From assembly GCA_050175155.1 (NCBI GenBank), contig JBFXJF010000012.1:1-64000 (forward strand): a stretch of 64,000 nucleotides of DNA. The letters run 5' to 3'. The notes under the pieces were generated by a model. The model was not told where the DNA came from. It did no database searches and saw only the letters and a list, made by a program, of their open reading frames with translations. The position numbers were made by a program, and so were the translations under genes. Within the stretch, counting starts at the first letter, position 1; each line of letters opens with the position of its first letter. This document shows, in pieces, positions 16,333 through 23,858 of the stretch. This DNA comes from JBFXJF01 sp050175155. Lineage in GTDB: Bacteria > Bacillota > Bacilli > Tepidibacillales > Tepidibacillaceae.

Positions 16333-16796
16333 GGCATTACTTCTCCTTTATGATTCATATATCCTAATACCTCTAATGTACTACCGATCATTTCTCTTAT
16401 CTGATCTTCAAAATAATAGTAATGGGAATCTGCATAGTCTCCGCCATCTCCCCTTTGAAAAATAACCCATTGAGGAAATACTACATCTCTATAATCTATT
16501 CTTGACCTATACTCTCTATATGTAGTTCCCATAAGTTTATATAGTTTATCAAAGTCTTCCCTAGATTCAATGTAACACAATTTCCCAGACTCAGGTAAAA
16601 AGTCATAATACATTAACTCTAGGACCTTGATTTTAGAATAAAATAATTGCATTTCTTCATATACTTCACAACTTTTCTTATCCTTGAACTTGTGTCCATC
16701 TTCAGATTCATACATTATAACTTCAACTTCCTTATCTATATATTCTATAGGCTTGGCTATTACTTTTTCAATCTTCGTTGTTTTAATTTCTTTCAT
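16329..16796 (-). CDS. Hypothetical phage protein with EDGxxFxxxxxCxxYE motif
   Basis: 155 aa. SEDGHKFKDKKSCEVYEEM matches a short pattern common in small phage-encoded proteins of unknown function. The C-terminal half is rich in Tyr and acidic residues (DYADSHYYYFEDQIREMIG). Start overlaps the Thg1-like gene stop. Confidence 0.65.
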   Translation of the reverse strand: MKEIKTTKIEKVIAKPIEYIDKEVEVIMYESEDGHKFKDKKSCEVYEEMQLFYSKIKVLELMYYDFLPESGKLCYIESREDFDKLYKLMGTTYREYRSRIDYRDVVFPQWVIFQRGDGGDYADSHYYYFEDQIREMIGSTLEVLGYMNHKGEVMP

Positions 16797-17557
16797 ACTT
16801 GTCTCCTCGTTAATATTCCTGAAATAAATTCAGTATTAGAAGTAAAGGTAGGTACACCAACACTTTCCCATTTACTACGTATAGAAGTTTCTTTAATGAT
16901 AGAAGTCTTTATAATACCCCTACCACGCTTTAATTTAGGATCATAATCATTCCAATTGATTCCTTTTTTAAAAATCATTTCTTGTTTTTCACTAGAAGAT
17001 TTTTTATGTAATTCTTTAGCAGAATATAAACTTTGTGCTACTGAAGATATTGAATTACGAACACAATCTTGTTGTCGCCATACAAAATAATTGTGAACTT
17101 CTACTAACTGAGGAATCTGGAATATACGTGCATCAAATTCTGCCCATTTAGTTGGGGTAAGCTGTGATCCTATTAAGTTATCTAATTCACTTAGGTGGCG
17201 AACAACTCTTTGATTATTAAAATAACAAGTTGCCATAGATGCTGATACAGAACACATCTTTTGTAAATTATTACCAAACCAAGCTTCAGTATTTATTTCA
17301 TCAAAATCTGAAAGTACAATTGAAATTTCATCAGATTGTACATAAGCGAATTTAGCATTTTGAATATTTTTACAAAGATAAATTGCTGTATTGTCCATGT
17401 CTTTAATAAAACCTGTATCAAAAGGTCTTTTTAAACCTTTAGTATAGGTATGAAAAGCTTTACCATCAATCCTAATAATGGTATAAGATCGTCGTGGTAG
17501 AAAATACCTAGTTGAATATTCATACTCTTTCATGCGGTCGCCTAGTGAGTCAATCAT
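16793..17557 (-). CDS. Thg1-like protein (3'-5' RNA polymerase / tRNA-His guanylyltransferase family)
   Basis: 254 aa. The N-terminal LGDRMKEYE (5-13) and metal site RIDGKAFHTYTKGLKRPFD (Asp31) plus QSDEISIVL (Asp76, Glu77) are diagnostic for the Thg1/TLP family. These enzymes add nucleotides in the 3'-5' direction, either G-1 on tRNA-His or repair of 5'-truncated tRNAs. Phage copies exist, and tRNA repair after host nuclease attack is the usual hypothesis. It matches the window's other RNA-repair-like gene (43513-44523). Coupled at both ends. Confidence 0.9.
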   Translation of the reverse strand: MIDSLGDRMKEYEYSTRYFLPRRSYTIIRIDGKAFHTYTKGLKRPFDTGFIKDMDNTAIYLCKNIQNAKFAYVQSDEISIVLSDFDEINTEAWFGNNLQKMCSVSASMATCYFNNQRVVRHLSELDNLIGSQLTPTKWAEFDARIFQIPQLVEVHNYFVWRQQDCVRNSISSVAQSLYSAKELHKKSSSEKQEMIFKKGINWNDYDPKLKRGRGIIKTSIIKETSIRSKWESVGVPTFTSNTEFISGILTRRQV

Positions 17558-17796
17558 TTGTCTCTCCTAACACGTTTTCTATAATTAAAACAAATACCTT
17601 CACCATTTAATGAATCACCAAAGACACAATACCTTCGTTCCATGCGTTCACATGATTTACATGGATAAGCTTCTTTAGCTGAACGAATCATACATCCAAG
17701 GTCGCGTAGACAAAAGGCTTGTTTTTCTGTGAAGTCTATTAATTTCCCTTCTTCATCTAACCAACCATTTTTATTATCTTTAACATAATACCTCAT
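17554..17796 (-). CDS. Small Cys-rich protein
   Basis: 80 aa with six Cys (FCLRDLGC, CKSCERMERRYC, GICF), probably one or two zinc sites. Overlaps both neighbours. It lies directly upstream of the Thg1-like gene, so a shared function in RNA metabolism is conceivable but unsupported. Confidence 0.65.
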   Translation of the reverse strand: MRYYVKDNKNGWLDEEGKLIDFTEKQAFCLRDLGCMIRSAKEAYPCKSCERMERRYCVFGDSLNGEGICFNYRKRVRRDK

Positions 17797-18254
17797 GTAA
17801 TACCTTCTTTAAGAAAATCTACATACTCTTGTAGAAAACTAAAATCCTTTTCAGTCAATTCAATTAAATCAATCCATTCCCCATTTACTATTTCACGAAC
17901 ACTTACACTAGCTATCATAGATAAAAGGTAATTGATATGTTTCATTACTAAGCTGCTATTGATAGTTTCCTTTGTTATAAACTTAGGTAAAAGTTCAAAT
18001 CCATCAAAATAACTTTGGCTAACAAAATTATTAATACTACTAGGTGTATTAAGTAATCCAAGCTTAAAACATAATTCAATCAAATTATCTTTGAAGTAAA
18101 ACAATGTATACTTGTCTCGTGGATCATAAATATAATGTTTTAGTCGTAACGCATAAATCACATCAACAATTGATAATTTTAATTCTTCAGCTTCTTTACC
18201 ATAATGGTTTTTAGCCAAATACATTATTTCACTTTCATATTGGGTAAGTTTCAT
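17793..18254 (-). CDS. Hypothetical protein
   Basis: 153 aa, helical, no recognised motif (MKLTQYESEIMYLAKNHYG). RBS AAGGA is supplied by the end of the upstream small gene. Part of the leftward operon. Confidence 0.65.
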   Translation of the reverse strand: MKLTQYESEIMYLAKNHYGKEAEELKLSIVDVIYALRLKHYIYDPRDKYTLFYFKDNLIELCFKLGLLNTPSSINNFVSQSYFDGFELLPKFITKETINSSLVMKHINYLLSMIASVSVREIVNGEWIDLIELTEKDFSFLQEYVDFLKEGIT

Positions 18255-18419
18255 TTATTCCTTCTTTGCTATGACACTGTAAAATAGATTCCATATTAGT
18301 ACTGATCCTATTACAATACCACTGTTTAAAAAATTGATTCTAATCGGATCAAAATCTATTACACAAATTCCAAAAAGTCCTAGTACACCACCTATTACAC
18401 AAGATATAAATAACTGCAT
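18255..18419 (-). CDS. Small two-pass membrane protein
   Basis: 54 aa: hydrophobic segments at about 2-22 (LFISCVIGGVLGLFGICVI) and 34-51 (GIVIGSVLIWNLFYSVI) joined by a short acidic-basic loop, ending KKE. RBS GGAGGA. It fills what would otherwise be an intergenic space and keeps operon spacing. Confidence 0.65.
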   Translation of the reverse strand: MQLFISCVIGGVLGLFGICVIDFDPIRINFLNSGIVIGSVLIWNLFYSVIAKKE

Positions 18420-18722
18420 TTAATCCTCCTGTTCCATTAACCATGTCATTGCGCGTCTTGAATCATCAAAGAATATTAAATCCGTGATAGGAACTTCACC
18501 ATCATCAATGTAAGATTTAATAAGGTCTAAAGAATTCTTATAAAATATATTATCATCCTCATCATATGTAGCTATTTTTAATCTATCATTCAAAGCAATC
18601 GTCTTGTTATCATCCAACGTTAGAATAAGTCTTCTTCCATTAGGGGTAACATACCCTACTATTTTGTAAGAATTATTCAAATCTTTTTCTATTTGAATAA
18701 ACTTCTTTATTACTTCAATCAT
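18420..18722 (-). CDS. Hypothetical protein
   Basis: 100 aa, begins MIEVIKKFIQIEKDLNN, with a probable beta-rich middle (YKIVGYVTPNGRRLILTLDDN). Directly abuts the small membrane gene. Not recognised. Confidence 0.65.
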   Translation of the reverse strand: MIEVIKKFIQIEKDLNNSYKIVGYVTPNGRRLILTLDDNKTIALNDRLKIATYDEDDNIFYKNSLDLIKSYIDDGEVPITDLIFFDDSRRAMTWLMEQED

Positions 18723-18724
18723 AA

Positions 18725-19050
18725 TTACTCCTTAAACTCAGGCAAGGCTGTCCAATGTGTCACTTCTGGTATTTCATCATTCCAATTGGAAGGTCTTCGG
18801 AATGTACCTTTTATAAAAACAGCTTCCCCAACACCATATTCGTATTTTACAATACAGTTTCTTATTTCAAGTTTTTCGCCGGGAAGTTCTTCCTTAACGG
18901 ACTTCCAATTATACATGCGTGAAAAAATTTCTTTACGCAAGCCTATTAATCTTTCATACAGTGTAGCGAATTCTTCGGGGGGAAGAACTCTGACGAATAT
19001 AGGAACTTACATTATCATATTCAATAATTAGGGCTTCCTTGGTTTTCATA
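18725..19050 (-). pseudogene. DUF551-like gene with disrupted 5' end
   Basis: The 3' part encodes a clear DUF551-like domain: MYNWKSVKEELPGE near 18916 down to VTHWTALPEF at the end. The same frame is open back to 19006 (VPIFVRVLPPEEFATLYERLIGL), with no good start. A well-formed start with RBS lies at 19050 (MKTKEALIIE) in another frame. Removing one base near 19020 and one near 19007 would give a continuous protein of about 108 aa. Either the gene is decaying or the draft contains two indels. Confidence 0.5.
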
Positions 19051-19067
19051 TCAACTCCTTAAATATA

Positions 19068-19095
19068 ATATACAATAATTTTATATAAAAGTCTA
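19068..19095 (-). promoter_or_regulatory. Internal early-type promoter
   Basis: Read on the minus strand: TAGACT, 16-base spacer, TATATT, just upstream of the RBS and ATG at 19050. Confidence 0.5.
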
Positions 19096-19200
19096 CTCAA
19101 TTTTCCTTTTTATTTTTATTTTTCCGTTGATCACTTCAGCAACATATACTATATTACTATTATCCACAATGATTATACGTTTACGCTTGTAATTACTCAT
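19093..19200 (-). CDS. Small basic protein
   Basis: 35 aa: MSNYKRKRIIIVDNSNIVYV...GKIKIKRKIE, two basic strands around a short hydrophobic core. Its start overlaps the stop of the upstream zinc-ribbon gene (ATGAGTAA), which supports real translation. Confidence 0.5.
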   Translation of the reverse strand: MSNYKRKRIIIVDNSNIVYVAEVINGKIKIKRKIE

Positions 19201-19438
19201 TGTTTTCTTCCTCATCTTTATATTTTTTTCCACAAAAAGGACAAAAGGTGAGCCTTAAAGATAATGTTTGCTTTCTTGTTTCATACTCGCTATTCTTCTT
19301 AATCTTTCGATAGGTAGCAGTAGAAGGAATACATTCTAATTTATTTTCTATAATAGTAAAACCAACAGTGATAGAAGCTTCAGGATCATTGTATGTTTCT
19401 CTTACAGTTTTGTTAATAACGTCAATACAACTACACAT
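19193..19438 (-). CDS. Zinc-ribbon protein
   Basis: 81 aa from the ATG at 19438 (AAGGAGA upstream; the TTG five codons before is less likely). CSC near the start and CPFCGKKY near the end form a likely zinc site, with a Thr/Val-rich strand region between. Common type of small phage protein; function unknown. Confidence 0.7.
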   Translation of the reverse strand: MCSCIDVINKTVRETYNDPEASITVGFTIIENKLECIPSTATYRKIKKNSEYETRKQTLSLRLTFCPFCGKKYKDEEENNE

Positions 19439-19907
19439 TGTTTTCTCCTTCAAATAATTTAATACTATTCATTAGAATATCATATAATGATACTTCATCT
19501 AACTTAAATCTTAGTGCATTTAAGTTAATTGATTTTAATATGTCACCATCATTATGTCTCATGGATGCCGCTTTCCAATCAACGAACATTTCGACAATAT
19601 CAATCAAATTCATATCCCTACATCCATTAGTGTGATGCTCAGGATGATGACGATACATTTTATAATGATGATCTAACGCTGGTTGTAATTCTTTTAAGAA
19701 TTGATTGTATTTCTCTGATCCATAGGTAGTTGTAGCAAGCTTGGGTGTATATTCATCAAATAAAGCTAATTCTGGATCTTCCAGTTTAGTATTATCATGT
19801 TCCATAGAACGATTAAGTAATTCAATTATTACTTTATTCATTAAATTTGTTATGGTTCTTTTATGTTTTAAGGTGGATTCTTTACTGCTTCCTTTAATCA
19901 TTAACAT
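19431..19907 (-). CDS. DUF5662 family protein
   Basis: 158 aa. HDNTKLEDPELALFDEYTPKL, DHHYKMYRHHPEHH, MNLIDIVEMFVDWKAASMRHNDGDILKSI form the conserved His/Asp-rich blocks of DUF5662, an HD-like fold widespread in phages; a metal-dependent hydrolase activity is plausible but unproven. The ATG at 19901 may be the true start because GAGG is better spaced for it. Confidence 0.8.
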   Translation of the reverse strand: MLMIKGSSKESTLKHKRTITNLMNKVIIELLNRSMEHDNTKLEDPELALFDEYTPKLATTTYGSEKYNQFLKELQPALDHHYKMYRHHPEHHTNGCRDMNLIDIVEMFVDWKAASMRHNDGDILKSINLNALRFKLDEVSLYDILMNSIKLFEGENNV

Positions 19908-20079
19908 CCTCTATTAATTTTGCATATGGCGTATTGGTTAAATAGGATAATACTTCTGTTGCTAATAGCAAGGCATCTAATTTACCACAAGTTAATTCTT
20001 TTTTATCAGAATAATATGTATGTAATTTTTTAGCTCTATTCAATACCTTTTCCTTAGTGGCAACTTCATCATCATTCAT
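19894..20079 (-). CDS. Small helical protein
   Basis: 61 aa, overlapping genes on both sides (14 bases into DUF5662, 8 bases with the upstream gene). Helical (EKVLNRAKKLHTYYSDKKELT), no recognised family. Confidence 0.6.
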   Translation of the reverse strand: MNDDEVATKEKVLNRAKKLHTYYSDKKELTCGKLDALLLATEVLSYLTNTPYAKLIEDVND

Positions 20080-20272
20080 TGCAGAGTTCTTTATATTCTT
20101 TCAAAGCCTTCATTGCCAAGCAATAGTTGCATTTTCCGCATGGATGACATTCTACATTTGAAGCATACCCTTGCGGATTAGGCAAAGGAATTTTTATTGG
20201 GTTCCAGCAACGATTTATTTCTATATATTTAGTTAGTGCTTCGGCTAACGCTTTATGATTGGTTGTAACCAT
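20072..20272 (-). CDS. Small protein with zinc-binding cysteines
   Basis: 66 aa; HPCGKCNYCLAMK gives three closely spaced cysteines plus an earlier Cys in NVECHP, a likely zinc knuckle. Similar C-x2-C-x2-C motifs occur in short phage proteins of unknown role. Confidence 0.65.
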   Translation of the reverse strand: MVTTNHKALAEALTKYIEINRCWNPIKIPLPNPQGYASNVECHPCGKCNYCLAMKALKEYKELCNE

Positions 20273-20273
20273 T

Positions 20274-20567
20274 TCAATTTCCTTTCATATTAGCAATTTT
20301 AGTTAATTGTCCTGAGTATTTAACCATCTGCCTTCGAGTCTTTTCAAGATGTCTTCCTGATAAATGTTTTCCTGAAGAAATCCATTTAGCCACATATGTG
20401 AGATACCTAGCATCGGAAGAAGTAAAACCAACTCCATTATGTTCTTTTGTTTTTTCTATATTTTTTTCTTCATAGGTCTGGCGATTATAAATCGCGAGTA
20501 CTCCGTGTTCCAACCATCGTGTGTCAGATAAAAGTTTTTCTTTAATAAAGTCTTTTGTGAAACTCAT
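20274..20567 (-). CDS. Conserved phage protein of unknown function
   Basis: 97 aa from the ATG at 20567 (GAGGG upstream). The pattern DTRWLEHGVLAIYNRQT...HNGVGFTSSDARYLTYVAKWISSGKHLSGRHLEKTRRQMVKYSGQL is a recurrent conserved domain in many unrelated phages, with no established function that I know. The gene overlaps the upstream one. Confidence 0.75.
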   Translation of the reverse strand: MSFTKDFIKEKLLSDTRWLEHGVLAIYNRQTYEEKNIEKTKEHNGVGFTSSDARYLTYVAKWISSGKHLSGRHLEKTRRQMVKYSGQLTKIANMKGN

Positions 20568-20922
20568 CGAGAGTACCCTCCGGAAAGTTAGATTTGATGT
20601 AGTCACAGAAATTTTTATCAACGTAAAGTTCTTCTATTGTATTAAAAAATACATAGTGGTTGGTATTTACATCATACAAAAATCTAAATCTTTTTCGTGA
20701 TGGATTACTCATCGGTATTTTGTATACATAGCACAGTGAAAGTATTCTTGCTTGCTCAACGCTGTTGCAATATAGCCTATGGAAAGTTTCCTCTTTTGAT
20801 CTGCACTTATATGGTATTATTAAACATGTTCCTTCCCATGTTAGAGAAAGATTAGATTGATCAATTTTTCTTGATTTTTTAACTTGACCTTTATGATTCA
20901 TTTTAACACAAGGTGCTATCAT
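20542..20922 (-). CDS. Hypothetical protein
   Basis: 126 aa, basic N-terminus (KMNHKGQVKKSRK), then mixed alpha/beta with several Cys and aromatic residues. Not recognised. Confidence 0.6.
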   Translation of the reverse strand: MIAPCVKMNHKGQVKKSRKIDQSNLSLTWEGTCLIIPYKCRSKEETFHRLYCNSVEQARILSLCYVYKIPMSNPSRKRFRFLYDVNTNHYVFFNTIEELYVDKNFCDYIKSNFPEGTLDEFHKRLY

Positions 20923-21048
20923 TTAAAGCTCCTTTATAAAGTCCTTGATCGCTTCAGTAATGTTTTTGCCTTCAAAAAGTTTTACAAAAATGAATAAAGA
21001 AAGTATACCAATTGTCATTACTAATGTCACTTGTATATCAACGCTCAT
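20923..21048 (-). CDS. Small single-pass membrane protein, first gene of leftward operon
   Basis: 41 aa: a hydrophobic segment at about 4-22 (DIQVTLVMTIGILSLFIFV), then KLFEGKNITEAIKDFIKEL, an amphipathic helix. Strong RBS GGAGG. First cistron after the leftward promoter. Confidence 0.65.
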   Translation of the reverse strand: MSVDIQVTLVMTIGILSLFIFVKLFEGKNITEAIKDFIKEL

Positions 21049-21067
21049 GTTAACCTCCATTAAGTAC

Positions 21068-21096
21068 ATTATATACCATACTTATTTAAATGTACA
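21068..21096 (-). promoter_or_regulatory. Promoter of the leftward operon
   Basis: On the minus strand: TGTACA, 17-base spacer, TATAAT, then GTACTTA and the RBS of the first gene. The 13 bases TATAATGTACTTA recur at the rightward promoter. Confidence 0.75.
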
Positions 21097-21314
21097 GGGT
21101 AAAAATGAAAAAAATCAATAAAAATAACAAAATTTATGTATTTTACATAATTCCTTATATAATATACACTTACAAAGTTTAGTACATTTTTTTGATAAAA
21201 CCTTCCATTATACACTATGTTCTATGGTGTCCATTTTAAGTATTAAAACGGCTTAAAACATATTTTACTATTTGAAACATTAAAAAAATAAGTGATAAAA
21301 AATCATTTTTACCC

Positions 21315-21343
21315 TTTACATATTATAGAATATGATGTATAAT
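21315..21343 (+). promoter_or_regulatory. Promoter of the rightward early operon
   Basis: TTTACA (21315-21320), 17-base spacer, TATAAT (21338-21343), followed by GTACTTA. Confidence 0.75.
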
Positions 21344-21421
21344 GTACTTATCAAAGGAACACAAACTTTGAATCTACATTAAGGAGATTATATGACTGAT
21401 ATTGAGATTTAAGGAGGTTAT

Positions 21422-21571
21422 ATGCTTTATTCCATTTTGGGTATATTTTTCGTCGTTATAGGAATATTGGATTTGAAGTTTGATTATGACACTTTTACTT
21501 ACCTATGGCTTATAACAGGTATAATTGAAATGGCTATAGGAACAACGATTCTTTGCTTTAAAAAAAGGTAA
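21422..21571 (+). CDS. Small two-pass membrane protein
   Basis: 49 aa: segments at about 2-18 (LYSILGIFFVVIGILDL) and 26-45. It ends IGTTILCFKKR; the 20 bases coding for this end recur in the gene at 21800. RBS AAGGAGG. Confidence 0.65.
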   Translation: MLYSILGIFFVVIGILDLKFDYDTFTYLWLITGIIEMAIGTTILCFKKR

Positions 21572-21601
21572 GTTTTTGGTATAGGTTTACAGGAGGAAAA
21601 G

Positions 21602-21730
21602 ATGGAGTATGAAGTTGCAATGGACATGTTTTTTGAACAGTCATATAACAGAAGAGAACAATTTGAAAAAGATTGTGCTGAAGGCGCCAAAAACATTGAA
21701 CAAGCCAATCAGCCTGACTTAGGCGAATAG
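21602..21730 (+). CDS. Small acidic protein
   Basis: 42 aa (MEYEVAMDMFFEQSYNRREQ...), helical, with a strong RBS (AGGAGG). No recognised family. Confidence 0.55.
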   Translation: MEYEVAMDMFFEQSYNRREQFEKDCAEGAKNIEQANQPDLGE

Positions 21731-21799
21731 TCCTCATAAATTATCAATATGGCAAAACAATGAACAACCAATGTGTAGATATCACATGAAGGAAATTTT

Positions 21800-21946
21800 A
21801 TGACGTTTAATTCATCCAACGAAGTAGCTACTTATATCGTTAATAATGTTTATGAAACTGATTCGCCTATTGAATCAGTTATAACTGGCGCAATGTATAC
21901 AATTATAGGAACAACGATTCTTTATTGTAAAAGGAAAAAAGCATGA
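21800..21946 (+). CDS. Small protein with C-terminus duplicated from 21422 gene
   Basis: 48 aa. The end TIIGTTILYCKRKKA parallels AIGTTILCFKKR of the gene at 21422, and the DNA TATAGGAACAACGATTCTTT is identical in both. The N-terminal parts differ, so this is a partial duplication. The stop overlaps the next start (ATGA). Confidence 0.55.
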   Translation: MTFNSSNEVATYIVNNVYETDSPIESVITGAMYTIIGTTILYCKRKKA

Positions 21947-22194
21947 ATGATTCTAAGGAACTAGCTAATACAATTATAACAACTTGTTTTGATGCCGATT
22001 ATATTTTGAACGAAGAAAAGATAGAAAAATTAATAGATAGCTTTTTGAAAGAAAAGCTGAATATAATCTGTGATATAATCAACAAAATGGATTCAAACTT
22101 TAAGGAACTATTGAAAAAGGAAGGTTTGAAGGTAGTACCTTGTGATAAAGAATTTGATATTGAGCAATTCATCCATGCTTGTGAAAGTTTTTGA
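21943..22194 (+). CDS. Hypothetical helical protein
   Basis: 83 aa, charged and helical (KLIDSFLKEKLNIICDIINKMDSNFKELLKKEG). Overlaps the previous gene by four bases. Not recognised. Confidence 0.6.
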   Translation: MNDSKELANTIITTCFDADYILNEEKIEKLIDSFLKEKLNIICDIINKMDSNFKELLKKEGLKVVPCDKEFDIEQFIHACESF

Positions 22195-22206
22195 AAGGAA
22201 ATACCT

Positions 22207-22602
22207 ATGAATAATGATCAAATTGAAAGACTATTATACGATATTTATAAATGTTGGTTTGTTGAAAACAAAGATATTCTTCTTATAGATGCAATTGATT
22301 CTAAATCCATTTTAAGTAAATTATCTGTTTTTAACAAAGCAAAAGATATAGTCAAGAAACATACAAATGAAACTAGGGAAATCAAAATGAACAGTATCTA
22401 CACTAAAGTAGTACATTCACAATCTAAAGATGCTTGGAATGTTGTAGGAACAGAATGGATGAAGAAATATAAAATAGCTAGGATTCCTTACCTAATAATT
22501 CCCGATGATTCAATCACTACGGAAATAAATAAAGAAGAAGCTTATCAACATGCGACCTTTATTAGCAATTGTTTTAATGAAGAACGAGGTAAACATGATT
22601 AA
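22207..22602 (+). CDS. Hypothetical protein
   Basis: 131 aa, AT-rich codons, RBS AAAGGAA upstream. Mixed helical and strand regions with two Trp in a central block (KDAWNVVGTEWMKKYKIARIPYLII). Overlaps the next gene by 8 bases. Confidence 0.6.
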   Translation: MNNDQIERLLYDIYKCWFVENKDILLIDAIDSKSILSKLSVFNKAKDIVKKHTNETREIKMNSIYTKVVHSQSKDAWNVVGTEWMKKYKIARIPYLIIPDDSITTEINKEEAYQHATFISNCFNEERGKHD

Positions 22603-22828
22603 AAAGTTTTGTGATTGTTGTGGGAAAGAAATTATAGGTCAAAGTATGCCTATTGAAGTTCCTTGTCATCATTATTCACTTAAAGGTAATGTTTCTTCTA
22701 GCTATGTTGACAAGGATTGGAACCATGTATCGGGAAGATATGAAAAAATTGATTTATGTAATGCATGTTCAAATGAAATATTTTCTTGTGCGGTTAATAA
22801 ATTTGAGCAATTGAAAAAGAATGAATAA
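22595..22828 (+). CDS. Zinc-finger protein
   Basis: 77 aa from the ATG at 22595, with GAGG upstream; a longer reading frame starts 45 bases earlier without RBS. CDCCGKEI near the start and CNACSNEIFSC near the end give two Cys pairs of treble-clef type, with a Cys-His-His between. Confidence 0.65.
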   Translation: MIKKFCDCCGKEIIGQSMPIEVPCHHYSLKGNVSSSYVDKDWNHVSGRYEKIDLCNACSNEIFSCAVNKFEQLKKNE

Positions 22829-23333
22829 TATTATGTTTAATTGTAATGAATTTAAAAGTAATGAAAACACTAACCAATTGAAAGAAGGATTAACCCCAGT
22901 TTGTCCTGAATGTGGAAGTAAAGAAATAAACTACCCTAGTCCAAAAACGCATTATGAATGCGGATCATGTGATTACGATCAAAAGTTAGGAACCTTTACC
23001 CAGTCCCCCTTATGTAAAGATAAAGTTAAAGTAATGCAAGCTGAAACTATATCACGGTTAATACAGGATTTAGAATATCTTGGCGGAATTGTAGAAAAAG
23101 GTACTGGAAAACCATTAGATAAAAATATTTCGCTAACTACACAAGTTTTAGATTATGTACAGAGCAAAGAAGCCGATGCCGACAGGCTGGCTGAGGCGTT
23201 GATATTTATTGATTGTATTTGTTCTATCAATCCAAAAACAACTAGTCTTAGTTCGTCTAACAGGCTATCAAAAATACAACAAAAAACCCGCGCCGCACTG
23301 GCGGCACATGAGGATTTAGGCGGAACAGTCTAA
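22821..23333 (+). CDS. Chimeric protein: phage zinc-ribbon N-terminus, GC-rich C-terminus
   Basis: 170 aa. Residues 28-57 form a zinc ribbon (CPECGSKE...YECGSCDYDQ). From about residue 118 (KEADADRLAEAL) the DNA turns GC-richer, and the C-terminal end (RAALAAHEDLGGTV) is nearly the same as that of the gene at 24257. The DNA repeats are at 23172-23195/24431-24454 and 23306-23340/24536-24570. The gene therefore looks like an AT-rich phage gene fused to a tail from elsewhere, at the left border of the integron-like block. Confidence 0.6.
   Translation: MNNIMFNCNEFKSNENTNQLKEGLTPVCPECGSKEINYPSPKTHYECGSCDYDQKLGTFTQSPLCKDKVKVMQAETISRLIQDLEYLGGIVEKGTGKPLDKNISLTTQVLDYVQSKEADADRLAEALIFIDCICSINPKTTSLSSSNRLSKIQQKTRAALAAHEDLGGTV
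23172..23195 (+). repeat. Direct repeat A, copy 1
   Basis: 24 bases starting GCCGATGCCGACAGG, coding ADADRLAE; second copy at 24431-24454. Confidence 0.85.
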
Positions 23334-23340
23334 TTATTGT
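23306..23340 (+). repeat. Direct repeat B, copy 1 (cassette end)
   Basis: 35 bases from CATGAGGATTTAGG to TATTGTT, including the stop codon; second copy at 24536-24570. The left copy is followed by AGGC, giving GTTAGGC, a fit to the integron core GTTRRRY at 23338-23344. Confidence 0.85.
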
Positions 23341-23342
23341 TA

Positions 23343-23382
23343 GGCGGATCGCATGACAGCGTAACTGCGTCACGCCGATCCG
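23343..23382 (+). repeat. Inverted repeat in 5' leader of first cassette
   Basis: GCGGATCG (23343-23350) pairs with CGATCCGC (23375-23382), and TGAC/GTCA extends it. Precedes the RBS AGGAGG. Confidence 0.7.
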
Positions 23383-23401
23383 CGACTAAAAGGAGGAAGG
23401 A

Positions 23402-23791
23402 ATGGGAAGGTTGAAACCGTGTCCTTTTTGCGGCGGCAGAGCTGAAAGAGTTGACATAGACCCTACCGACGAGCGAGAGCCGAATGCCGGAGGGTCATAT
23501 ATTGCATGCCTGAATTGTTACGCAAGCTCAAAGGTAATATTCGGAGATAAAACAGGTCTTGAAGAAGCGTGGAATCTGCGGTCGTCTTTTGTTGAAATTA
23601 ACTGGGATGCCATTGACGATGCGTTCGACAAGTTTCTTGAAGGATTCCATGACGTGGAAGGCGAACGATACGAGAAACGGGCGGCCAGAAATGGCGGTGA
23701 ATGGATGAAGCATCTCATTCGTCAAGCCATGAAGACGCCTAACACAGATTTCAACCTGACTCAGCCTGCGGCTTCGCAGGTTAAATCATAG
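23402..23791 (+). CDS. Lar-like zinc protein (cassette gene)
   Basis: 129 aa. LKPCPFCGGRAERV...YIACLNCYASSKVIFGD...EEAWNLR is the Lar/restriction-alleviation-type zinc ribbon with the usual final 'AxxxWN' motif. An extra helical region follows (DAIDDAFDKFLEGFHDVEG...EWMKHLIRQAM). The C-terminal residues are coded within the attC-like site, as is normal for cassette genes. Family knowledge: Lar modulates type I restriction, but most proteins with this ribbon are uncharacterised. GC content is well above the phage average. Confidence 0.75.
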   Translation: MGRLKPCPFCGGRAERVDIDPTDEREPNAGGSYIACLNCYASSKVIFGDKTGLEEAWNLRSSFVEINWDAIDDAFDKFLEGFHDVEGERYEKRAARNGGEWMKHLIRQAMKTPNTDFNLTQPAASQVKS

Positions 23792-23797
23792 TTAGAA
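23737..23797 (+). repeat. attC-like site 1
   Basis: GCCTAAC (23737-23743, perfect RYYYAAC) and GTTAGAA (23791-23797, GTTAG fits the core) bracket two stems: GATTT/AAATC and AACCTG/CAGGTT, with one unpaired C on the left arm between them. The apex contains AGCC/GGCT. The extra base on the left arm is the hallmark of attC strand selection. Confidence 0.7.
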
Positions 23798-23858
23798 CGA
23801 CAAACAGAAGGATACTGCACTTCGCGCACTATCCTGGCAATTTGCGAGGAGGAAAAGA

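Larger units (their letters stand above)
21049..21421. promoter_or_regulatory. Divergent intergenic control region
   Basis: About 370 bases without a convincing gene. It holds the two divergent promoters, the duplicated 13-mer TATAATGTACTTA, and between them very AT-rich sequence with ACAC/GTGT (near 21223-21238) and other short inverted repeats. Such a region could hold an operator or a replication origin; I see no iterons. A six-codon frame (MTDIEI) precedes the first rightward gene. Confidence 0.55.

Noticed and set aside
18693..19031. Plus-strand gene opposite the DUF551-like gene
   Set aside because: No RBS, low-complexity composition, and all neighbours are minus-strand; the opposite frame gives a recognised domain.
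23342..23390. Third complete attC site
   Set aside because: The inverted repeat is symmetric, has no unpaired-base pattern like sites 1 and 2, and its core-like ends are in the wrong order; kept only as an inverted repeat.
23518..23725. Minus-strand frames inside the Lar-like gene
   Set aside because: High GC produces long antisense frames; only the plus frame has the zinc motif and RBS.
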